The notes under the pieces were generated by a model, which saw only the letters and a program-made list of their open reading frames with translations, did not search any database and had not been told where the DNA came from. This document shows, piece by piece, positions 14,349-21,882 of a stretch of 29,141 nt of DNA. Source of the DNA: Candidatus Uhrbacteria bacterium (GTDB lineage: Bacteria; Patescibacteriota; Patescibacteriia; UBA9934; UBA11717). How positions within the stretch are numbered: position 1 is the first letter of the stretch; each line of letters starts with the position of its first letter. The position numbers were made by a program, and so were the translations under genes. The stretch is from assembly GCA_018701105.1 (NCBI GenBank), contig JABIWD010000019.1, positions 1 to 29,141 of the forward strand, read 5' to 3'.

Positions 14349-16172
14349 ATGAAAGGGCAAAAACAAAAAAAAAGGCGTCATTATGGCCAAAGTAGGTCAA
14401 TTCCGGCACCTTCTCGTATTAGAATATTGCAATTGGTACTTTTTGGAGTTGCAGCGATTTTAGTCGCAAGGTTAGCGTTTTTACAGATTGCACAGCACGG
14501 AATCTACGAAGCACTCGCCAGCGGGCAAAGAGAGCTCTATAAAGAGCTATTTCCGGAACGAGGGGACCTTCTCGTGCGGGACAAGGACGGCGAGGAGATG
14601 GCGATCGCTACAAACCGATATTTGAGTCTCGTGTGGGCTGAAGCACGTCGGGTGGACGATCCCGTGCGAACCGCGCAGGTGCTCGGGGAAATATTGGGAT
14701 ACAACATTGAGGAAGAGCCGGTGCTCGAGTCTGAGGATGAAGACGAGGCTCAGGAAGATCGAATATCAAAAAAAGAACTGTTGCTACACAAGCTCTCCAA
14801 GGAAAACGATCCGTACGAGCCGATCGAGCATAAGGTCTCTGATGAGATCGCTGAAGAGGTGCGTCGTGCAAACTTACCTGGGATACATTTGTTGAAGGAG
14901 AGATTTAGATATTACCCGGAGCGTAACAGCACGTCTCACGTTACAGGATTCGTGAGCAGGGATGACGATGGTGGTTTGAGCGGTAAGTACGGTCTTGAGG
15001 GTCACTTGGACGAGACGCTTGCTGGTCACCAGGGATTCTTGTTCTCTGAATTGGATGCAAAGGGGCGTTGGATCTCAGTTGGTTCAAGAAATCGAGAACC
15101 TGCGCAAGATGGCGCGGATGTGCTTCTTACGATCGACCGCACTATTCAGTTTGTTGCGTGCGACACGTTAAAGAAGGCTGTGGAGGAATATGAGGCAGAT
15201 AAGGGCTCCGTCATAATCGTTGATCCAAAGACCGGAGAGATTCGTGCTATGTGCGGGTTCCCAGATTACGATCCAAACGTTTTCAACGAGGTCGAGGACA
15301 TTGCTGTGTACAATAACCAGGTTACATTCGAGGCTTACGAGCCAGGCTCTGTCTTTAAGCCGCTCGTGATGGCTGCCGGTATCGATTCTGGCGCAGTTAC
15401 TCCACAGACTTCGTACTTTGATACGGGAGAGGAGAGGATCGAGGAGCATACGATCCGGAACTCTGACCTTAAGGCGTACGAATGGCAGACTATGACGCAG
15501 GTTTTGGAGAAGTCTCTGAACACAGGAATGATCTTTGTTATGCGTAAAATCGGCATGTCGCAGATGGCGGACTATGTGCACGGATACGGATTCGGGGAAT
15601 CGACTGGTATCAAGATTGACTCCGAGGTTGCGGGAAATATTTTGAATGTGGACAAAGGTTACGAGATTTTCTCCGCTACAAGCTCGTACGGACAGGGGAT
15701 AACGGCAACGCCACTGCAGCTCGCTATGGCTTATACCGCGCTCGCTAACGAGGGGTCTGTGATGAAGCCGCATATCGTCAAAGAAATTCGATACGATGAT
15801 GGTAGCGTTGAGGCGATCGCCCCGGAAGTCATGAAGCAAGTTCTCTCACCAAGAACATCACAGTTGGTCTCAGCGATGCTCGTGAGCGTTATCGAAAACG
15901 GGCACTCTAGTTCAGCAGGGGTAGATGGTTACTACATTGCTGGGAAGACTGGTACGGCACAAGTTGCGAAAGAAAATGGAGCTGGCTATCAAAAAGACAA
16001 CACGATAGCATCGTTCGTGGGCTACGGACCGGTGCGAGATCCATCGTTTGTAATGTTGGTTCGCATCGATCATCCGCGCACTACACAGTGGGCGGCGGGA
16101 ACAGCGGCTCCGACCTTTGGGGAGATTGCCGATTTCTTGCTACAATATGACAATATAGCACCCGAAAGATAG
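14349..16172 (+). CDS. Penicillin-binding protein, class B transpeptidase (FtsI/PBP2 type)
   Basis: The 607-residue enzyme has a basic cytoplasmic N-terminus, one membrane helix (about 25-47), a PBP dimerisation domain starting around RGDLLVRDKDGEEMA (71-85), and a transpeptidase domain with all three active-site motifs: S334-x-x-K337 in EPGSVFKP, S389-L-N391, and K533-T-G535 in AGKTGTAQ. It crosslinks peptidoglycan outside the membrane. The short tail after the KTG motif and the absence of PASTA domains fit an FtsI/division-type enzyme, but rod-type PBP2 is not excluded. An acidic insertion (about 121-137, Glu/Asp-rich) sits in the dimerisation domain. ATG is at the predicted transcription start (leaderless). 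It leads an operon with the MurF-like ligase 1 base downstream. Confidence 0.93.
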   Translation: MKGQKQKKRRHYGQSRSIPAPSRIRILQLVLFGVAAILVARLAFLQIAQHGIYEALASGQRELYKELFPERGDLLVRDKDGEEMAIATNRYLSLVWAEARRVDDPVRTAQVLGEILGYNIEEEPVLESEDEDEAQEDRISKKELLLHKLSKENDPYEPIEHKVSDEIAEEVRRANLPGIHLLKERFRYYPERNSTSHVTGFVSRDDDGGLSGKYGLEGHLDETLAGHQGFLFSELDAKGRWISVGSRNREPAQDGADVLLTIDRTIQFVACDTLKKAVEEYEADKGSVIIVDPKTGEIRAMCGFPDYDPNVFNEVEDIAVYNNQVTFEAYEPGSVFKPLVMAAGIDSGAVTPQTSYFDTGEERIEEHTIRNSDLKAYEWQTMTQVLEKSLNTGMIFVMRKIGMSQMADYVHGYGFGESTGIKIDSEVAGNILNVDKGYEIFSATSSYGQGITATPLQLAMAYTALANEGSVMKPHIVKEIRYDDGSVEAIAPEVMKQVLSPRTSQLVSAMLVSVIENGHSSSAGVDGYYIAGKTGTAQVAKENGAGYQKDNTIASFVGYGPVRDPSFVMLVRIDHPRTTQWAAGTAAPTFGEIADFLLQYDNIAPER

Positions 16173-16173
16173 T

Positions 16174-17478
16174 ATGATGATCATGATACAAAAAATATTG
16201 AAAGTACTCGCGGTTCGAACAATGCGCGCATACAAACCAAAGGTTATTGGAATCACTGGTTCTGTAGGAAAGACATCGACTCGGAATGCGATACAGGCTG
16301 CAATTGGTGACGCGAAGAGTATTCGTGTAGCGGAGGAGAACTACAACAACGAGTTTGGTTTGCCGCTTACAATCCTTGGAGAGGAGCCACAGGGCGGATC
16401 TATTATTGGTTGGTTAGGAGTGTTGTGGCGCGGCTTTGTATTGTCGATGGGCGCAAAGGACAATTACCCGCAGTGGTTAGTGTTGGAATATGGTGCAGAT
16501 AAAAAAGGAGACATTTTGTACCTCACCGATGTTGCACGTCCGTACATCTCTGTCGTGACCGCGGTTGGCATCGCGCACACGGAATTCTTTGGAACTATCG
16601 AAGATGTGAAAGAGGAGAAGGGTACCTTGGTTCGCGCACTGCCAGAAGATGGTATCGCGATTTTGAATGCTGACGATCAGAATGTTGAGTCCATGCGCCA
16701 CATGGCGAAGGGTGCGTTTGTAACGTACGGTTTTTCTGATGGTGCGAATGTTACAGCGCGGGACATTTCTGTAGACACTCGACATGATGGAGACATCGAT
16801 CCGACCGAGATCGTTGCAAAGCTTTCGTTTGAGCTACACGCGGGTAACGAGTCTGCGACAGTTTCTGTGGACAATGTATTGGGTGACGCGCACGTGTTAT
16901 CGATTTTAGCAGGAGCCGCAGTTGCGCTGCAGCTAGGCATTTCATTACGAGATGTCGCAAAGAATTTGAAATCTTATGTACCCATGCAAGGACGCATGCG
17001 ACTGATTGGAGGTATCAAGCATTCTCTGATACTCGATGACACTTACAACGCATCACCAAAGGCGGTACACGCAGCGCTCGAGGCGCTTGGATCGTTCCCG
17101 CTAACAGGGACAGCTCGTCGTATTGTTGTAATCGGAGACATGTTGGAGCTTGGTAGGTATGCAGAAAAGGCGCATGTTGAGATTGGGCAGCACGTATCAT
17201 CACTGCCGATCGATCTATTGGTTACAGTGGGTGAGTTCTCGCGCGACATTGCACGAGGTGCTTTGGCGGCCGGCATGGATCAAAGTAACGTGTTCACCTA
17301 CGCGACTGCACCTGACGCCGGACGGTTCGTGCAGGACCGCATGGGAAAGGGTGACGTGATCCTGGTTAAGGGTTCTCAAAGTGTCAGAATGGAGAAAATT
17401 GTGAAGGAGCTTATGGCCGAGCCGTTGAAGGCTGGGGAGTTACTGGTGCGACAAAATGAAACGTGGTTAAAAAAATAG
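16174..17478 (+). CDS. murF: MurF-like Mur ligase lacking the N-terminal substrate domain
   Basis: The 434-residue protein has the ATP site GITGSVGKTST (26-36), the YNNEFGLPLTILG and LEYGADKKGDI segments, HTEFFGTIEDVKEEKG, and the MurF hallmark DDTYNASP (about 288-295). It also has the C-terminal Mur ligase domain (VVIGDMLELG, ILVKGSQSVRMEKIV). MurF adds D-Ala-D-Ala to UDP-MurNAc-tripeptide in the cytoplasm. The P-loop starts only 26 residues in, so the roughly 80-100-residue UDP-binding domain of standard MurF is missing. There is no room for it upstream because the PBP gene ends 1 base before. It could be a compact MurF or a related ligase of changed specificity. The PBP and kinase genes flank it at 1-base spacing. 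Confidence 0.85.
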   Translation: MMIMIQKILKVLAVRTMRAYKPKVIGITGSVGKTSTRNAIQAAIGDAKSIRVAEENYNNEFGLPLTILGEEPQGGSIIGWLGVLWRGFVLSMGAKDNYPQWLVLEYGADKKGDILYLTDVARPYISVVTAVGIAHTEFFGTIEDVKEEKGTLVRALPEDGIAILNADDQNVESMRHMAKGAFVTYGFSDGANVTARDISVDTRHDGDIDPTEIVAKLSFELHAGNESATVSVDNVLGDAHVLSILAGAAVALQLGISLRDVAKNLKSYVPMQGRMRLIGGIKHSLILDDTYNASPKAVHAALEALGSFPLTGTARRIVVIGDMLELGRYAEKAHVEIGQHVSSLPIDLLVTVGEFSRDIARGALAAGMDQSNVFTYATAPDAGRFVQDRMGKGDVILVKGSQSVRMEKIVKELMAEPLKAGELLVRQNETWLKK

Positions 17479-17479
17479 T

Positions 17480-19777
17480 ATGGGGGAAGCAGCGAGACAG
17501 ATTCCACAAGGTGAGGTTGCGGATCAACCTTCCGAGGATTTGCTGTTATCGAATTTAGAAGTTGTCGAGGATGCCTCATTGGAAAGCAATGAGGGTCATT
17601 TGGTTTCATGGGCAGAAGAGCGTAGTGCCAAAGACGCCGAGCGAACAGAGGCGCGTGAGCGTCAGGGGGAGTTGGACGATATTGAGGACGCTGTGCGAAG
17701 TGGTGAATATGACGAGGTGAAGATGCAGGTTGGACTTTGGAGAGTAATTAGACTATTCGGTGAAGCTGGCAAGAGGTCGACCGAGTACGTCAAAGCTAAG
17801 GCTCGTAAAATTCAAGAGCGGCGGGATCTTGTTGCTGAGGAAACTGATTTGATTGATACAGATAATCTACTCGAAGCTCCGAAGGATCTCGATCTAGATC
17901 CAAGCGTTCTGGAGGCGCTTACCGAACATGAGAAGGTTGATGGGCCAGTTATGCAGCATGTGACTAGAAGTAAGACTTTGGAGGACGGTAGAAAAGTTGC
18001 ACCTTCAGTTACGATTGCAAAAAAAGAATATGCGTTTACGAAGGAGGACATGATTGGTCGGGGTACTTTTGGTTTAGTTTCCGTGGCGCACCCTGTGATA
18101 GAGGCAATTGAGGTACACGATGAGGCAGGTAAAGTCGTAGAGCACATTTTGGATATTGATGTTGAGGACCTTCATCCACCGATCATCAAGGTTATCGACC
18201 ATGCAATATCTGACGATGGATATGTTGAGAGGGCAATGGCGGGTGAAGTGGCTGCGTTGGATCACAAGGGCGTGCTTGTTGGAGTGAAGAAATTTGTTGG
18301 TAAAGATGGGGAAGCGGTGTCTGTGATTGCTATGGAGCGTGCAGAAGGCAAGGACCTTGCTTCAGTGACTCGCGAGCACGGGGAGAAATTTAGAACACCA
18401 GAGGGACGTTTGCTATTAGCAAAAGGCATGTTAGCTGCATTTAGAGATCTTGCTCGTCTTCACGATGAGGGTGTTTCGCATAAAGACATCAAGCCCGGAA
18501 ATATCATGATGCCACTCGATAGGCCGGAGCACGCTAAAATTATTGACTACGGAATGGTGAAGAGGGTTGCAAAAAAAGGGGAGAATGTGGTTGAGGAGCA
18601 GGGCGACAGTGAGATTATAGAAGGTACGCCAAGATACATGACATTTGGTGGAATCCATCAACAGTTTGGCTCATACATGGATATGGATACTGCGGCGGTG
18701 GGGAAGGCGTTTGGACTATTGTTTGATGGATATGACTTCTTAAATGTTGCAACGCTTATTAGGGATGGCTCTGATATGTATGACGCAATTACGAGAGGCG
18801 ATTTGTACGATGCGCCTGATTTCGAAAATCCTCTAAAAAAGGAGGGATATTTGGACACTCTTGAGTTTTACCAGGAACATCAACTTGCAGAGTTGATATA
18901 CGAAATAGTCTTGCCGCATGATTCTGGAGAAGTGAGAGAGCAGAAGCGCTTGCGTGGTGAGTTGTTGACCGTGCACGACATCATTCCGCGTTTGGAGGCG
19001 ATTGTGCGGGACTTTGATATCGTGATGAGGGCGAATCGAGTGCTCGAAAATGTGCGTCATGGAGATGTTGGGTCTGCAGTCTCACCAGAGCAGTTATCTG
19101 ATCTCAAGGCTACGCTTACTACAAATTCTGATGTTGGGCGGTTGGAAGAGATTCTGGCAGATGTAGGTAGGTTTCAACAAGAACGACCCTCTTCACGCGT
19201 TGAGGCTGTTGAGAGGATGCGTACACTTCATGAATTTATTCAGGAGGGGTACGACGAATGGTCAAGTAGACTGTTGCGTAATCCGCATTCTGGTACGGCT
19301 GAAATTGTTTCTAGAATCGAAGCTGACATTGAGGAAATGCGAGTAGATATCGTGAAAGGTGACACTGGCCACGCTCAGAAGCTGAACAATGATATAATGA
19401 TGAGACAGCGTAAGGCAGACGACTACCACAGTCGAGTTGCCAGGCACGAGACGGATGTAGCGAATCTTGAGTGGGCAAAAAAGCAGGATGTAGATAATGA
19501 GCAAGGCAGACTGACTCGTACCCAGAAGCGACGTGCATTAATCTCCAAAAGCTTTCAATTAGTAACAGCACGCTTGGAAGCAATGAGACTTAATATCGCG
19601 AAAGGTAGCCTGGAGGAACTTGATATGGTGCACAAGAAGATAGTGGAGGAACTTGATACGAATCATAGCAAGTTGGTAGAGGTGCTGAGCGGTGTGTCGA
19701 TTGTTGAGGAGGTGCGTGCTGACACCGTGCGTCATACAGGAGATGATCCAACGGTGGCTGGAAGAAAACGAGCGTAA
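17480..19777 (+). CDS. Protein kinase-like protein with long coiled-coil C-terminal region
   Basis: The 765-residue protein has an acidic N-terminal region (1-180), a kinase domain (about 185-430) and a long helical tail (about 510-750, Glu/Lys/Arg-rich coiled coil). Kinase landmarks are the Gly loop IGRGTFGLV (192-200), a likely ATP Lys in IIKVID (K237), the catalytic loop HKDIKPGNIM (D336, N341), metal loop DYG (356-358) in place of DFG, and the GTPRYM activation segment. A large insertion lies between Gly loop and Lys, as in atypical kinases. No membrane helix is present. The gene sits in the PBP-murF operon, starting 1 base after murF, so a link to cell-wall growth or division is inferred. 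Its substrates are unknown. Confidence 0.8.
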   Translation: MGEAARQIPQGEVADQPSEDLLLSNLEVVEDASLESNEGHLVSWAEERSAKDAERTEARERQGELDDIEDAVRSGEYDEVKMQVGLWRVIRLFGEAGKRSTEYVKAKARKIQERRDLVAEETDLIDTDNLLEAPKDLDLDPSVLEALTEHEKVDGPVMQHVTRSKTLEDGRKVAPSVTIAKKEYAFTKEDMIGRGTFGLVSVAHPVIEAIEVHDEAGKVVEHILDIDVEDLHPPIIKVIDHAISDDGYVERAMAGEVAALDHKGVLVGVKKFVGKDGEAVSVIAMERAEGKDLASVTREHGEKFRTPEGRLLLAKGMLAAFRDLARLHDEGVSHKDIKPGNIMMPLDRPEHAKIIDYGMVKRVAKKGENVVEEQGDSEIIEGTPRYMTFGGIHQQFGSYMDMDTAAVGKAFGLLFDGYDFLNVATLIRDGSDMYDAITRGDLYDAPDFENPLKKEGYLDTLEFYQEHQLAELIYEIVLPHDSGEVREQKRLRGELLTVHDIIPRLEAIVRDFDIVMRANRVLENVRHGDVGSAVSPEQLSDLKATLTTNSDVGRLEEILADVGRFQQERPSSRVEAVERMRTLHEFIQEGYDEWSSRLLRNPHSGTAEIVSRIEADIEEMRVDIVKGDTGHAQKLNNDIMMRQRKADDYHSRVARHETDVANLEWAKKQDVDNEQGRLTRTQKRRALISKSFQLVTARLEAMRLNIAKGSLEELDMVHKKIVEELDTNHSKLVEVLSGVSIVEEVRADTVRHTGDDPTVAGRKRA

Positions 19778-19793
19778 ATAAAAATGGGGGAAA

Positions 19794-21464
19794 ATGTTTA
19801 GTGAACTATTTCTACAATTAGCAGTGGTGTTAGTAGCGGCGAGCATACTCGCCCTTGTTACGCATAAAATTAAGCAACCACTCATAATCGCGTACATCTT
19901 TACGGGGCTCATTGTTGGTCCGGGTGTTCTTGGTATTACGCACGATCCGGAGGTTTTTCAGACTCTCTCGGAGATCGGGATCGCGTTCTTGTTGTTCCTT
20001 GTTGGAATTAACTTGAACTGGCGGCACATAAAGGAGATCGGTCTGGTCGCGCTGATGGCCGGGCTAGGTCAGGCTCTGGTGACTTCGGGAGTTGGTTACG
20101 CGATCGGTTTAGGACTTGGGTTCGACACTGTTACGAGCCTATTTTTAGGTGTTGCATTTGCGTTTTCGAGCACGATCATCGTGGTTAAGCTACTATCGGA
20201 CAAAGAAGATCTTGAGCGCCTCTACGGTCGCATCAGCATAGGAGTGCTGATTGTGCAGGACCTGCTCGCGATGATAGTTCTGATATTTATCGGTGCTTTG
20301 AGAGACAACTCGAGCATTGGTGAGCTGATCACAGTCTCGGCTCTTAAGGTGTTCTTGGTTGTTATTGTACTTTGGGCGATCTCACACTTGATCCTGCCGC
20401 GCTTGTTTAAGTACGCGGCGCAGTCTCAGGAGCTCTTGTTCTTGTCTGCAATTGGTTGGTGCTTCTTGGTCGCGAGCGTTTTGTTCTTCCTTGGATTTGG
20501 GATCGAGATTGGCGCACTGCTTGCCGGAATCGCGCTTGCTGGTACAGGATTCCAACGAGAGATTGAGTCGCGCGTAAAGTCTTTGCGAGACTTCTTCTTA
20601 GTGATCTTCTTTATCGTTCTTGGAATGAATCTTACTTTCGGCGCCATCGGTGATATCTGGATGCCGTCAGTGCTATTCAGCCTCTTCGTGTTGGTAGGAA
20701 ACCCATTGATCGTGTTGATATTGTTACGTGTTATGGGATATCACCCACGAACAGGATTCATGACTGGTACAACGGTGGCTCAGATCTCCGAATTCTCGTT
20801 TATCGTGTTGGCGGGTGGAATTGCGGCAGGAGTCATCTCTCCAGACATCTTGCCAATGGCAACGGTGGTTGGACTGACGACAATAGCACTGTCTTCCTAC
20901 ATGATCATTTACAACGATAAAATATACAAGACAATCGAGCCTGCTCTAGAGTGGTTGATTCCTAAGGATCCGAAGCGGGAGAAGCGGATGGGTTCAGCTC
21001 CTGCGATCCTACTGTGTGGATATCGAGATATGGGTGGTGCGATACTGCCCGCGGTGAAACGGATGAAGAAGGACTATCTCGTTATCGACTTCGATCCTTA
21101 CATGGTTGAACAGTTAGAAGAGAAGAAGATTCCGAGTTTGTATGGCGATGTTGGAAACGAGGAGCTGTTGAGTTTCGTGCGCGCAGATAAAGCGGAGATG
21201 ATCATATCTACCATTCCGGATTTGCAAGTGAACTCGGAGATTTTACGATTCGTTAAGAGGCGACGATCCCGTGCGACTATTATCGTGGCAGCAAGGACTC
21301 AGCTACAAGCGCAAGAGCTTTACGATTTGGGAGCTACATTCGTGATAGTGCTGTCGGTGCTTGGAGGCACGCATTTCTCAGAACTACTTGAAAAGAAAAA
21401 AGGAACAAAGCGGCAGTGGGCGGCTTTAGGAAAGAAACAGCAGAAGTTGAAAAAACGAGCATAA
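19794..21464 (+). CDS. Kef-type monovalent cation:proton antiporter (CPA2) with TrkA-N domain
   Basis: The 556-residue protein has a Na+/H+ exchanger membrane domain with about 12 hydrophobic helices (1-385). It includes the IKQPLIIAYIFTGLIVGPGVLG entry helices and AFAFSSTIIVVKLLSDK, a well-conserved CPA2 segment. A cytoplasmic TrkA-N/RCK domain follows from about 400 (ILLCGYRDMGGAILPAVKRM, DFDPYMVEQLEE, GDVGNEELL). The Rossmann glycine motif is degenerate (GYRDMG). It likely exchanges K+ or Na+ for protons under nucleotide-ligand control. The ATG is preceded by TGGGGGAAA, one of the few Shine-Dalgarno-like sites in this operon. It is the last gene of the envelope operon and ends in an A/T hairpin. 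Confidence 0.92.
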   Translation: MFSELFLQLAVVLVAASILALVTHKIKQPLIIAYIFTGLIVGPGVLGITHDPEVFQTLSEIGIAFLLFLVGINLNWRHIKEIGLVALMAGLGQALVTSGVGYAIGLGLGFDTVTSLFLGVAFAFSSTIIVVKLLSDKEDLERLYGRISIGVLIVQDLLAMIVLIFIGALRDNSSIGELITVSALKVFLVVIVLWAISHLILPRLFKYAAQSQELLFLSAIGWCFLVASVLFFLGFGIEIGALLAGIALAGTGFQREIESRVKSLRDFFLVIFFIVLGMNLTFGAIGDIWMPSVLFSLFVLVGNPLIVLILLRVMGYHPRTGFMTGTTVAQISEFSFIVLAGGIAAGVISPDILPMATVVGLTTIALSSYMIIYNDKIYKTIEPALEWLIPKDPKREKRMGSAPAILLCGYRDMGGAILPAVKRMKKDYLVIDFDPYMVEQLEEKKIPSLYGDVGNEELLSFVRADKAEMIISTIPDLQVNSEILRFVKRRRSRATIIVAARTQLQAQELYDLGATFVIVLSVLGGTHFSELLEKKKGTKRQWAALGKKQQKLKKRA

Positions 21465-21475
21465 GTTCGTTTTTT
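21450..21475 (+). terminator. A/T-rich hairpin terminator of the envelope operon
   Basis: AAAAAACGA (21450-21458) pairs perfectly with TCGTTTTTT (21467-21475) around the stop codon. The stem is weak in GC but ends in a T-run. Confidence 0.5.
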
Positions 21476-21512
21476 CTTATGATTATCGCTTCGTCTTGTC
21501 CACAAAGATCCC

Positions 21513-21544
21513 TTGACAGGGCACAAATCACCGTGTGCTAAAAT
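21513..21544 (+). promoter_or_regulatory. Promoter of the small coiled-coil gene
   Basis: TGC-TAAAAT (-10 at 21539-21544) is an extended -10 element. A perfect TTGACA lies at 21513-21518, but the 20-base spacer is longer than ideal, so the extended -10 may dominate. Confidence 0.5.
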
Positions 21545-21581
21545 AGAGTCACCTCCCATTTAACAATTCAATGGGCAATGT

Positions 21582-21875
21582 ATGGAAGAGAAAATCTCAA
21601 ACAAAGACATATTTAGCGTTCTTGTTAAGTTTGCAAAGAGCACGGAAGATCGTTTCGATGGAATCGACAGGCGTTTAGACGGAATTGACGGACGACTGGA
21701 TGGAATAGATATACGTCTGGACCGCATCGATGGCCGAGCAGATGGTGTCGACGGACGTTTGAGTCGCATAGAGTCACAGATGGTCACAAAATCGTATCTA
21801 GACGATAAGTTGGCCGATCTGCGTGGAGACTTGGTCCAGATGGTTGATCGCAAGATAGCAATAGCCTGTCCGTAG
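21582..21875 (+). CDS. Small heptad-repeat coiled-coil protein
   Basis: The 97-residue protein has a short N-terminal helix (about 1-20) and then about seven heptads of the type RLDGIDG (24-68), with Leu/Phe and Ile at the a and d positions. A C-terminal segment (KSYLDDKLADLRGDLVQMVD) is also helical. Such repeats form a parallel coiled coil; proteins with RLDGIDGR repeats are common small hypotheticals whose function is unknown. It has no signal peptide or membrane helix. ATG 21582 is the only ATG at the repeat's beginning; the Shine-Dalgarno is weak. It is followed 7 bases later by recQ and may be co-transcribed with it. Confidence 0.75.
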   Translation: MEEKISNKDIFSVLVKFAKSTEDRFDGIDRRLDGIDGRLDGIDIRLDRIDGRADGVDGRLSRIESQMVTKSYLDDKLADLRGDLVQMVDRKIAIACP

Positions 21876-21882
21876 TTTGCTT

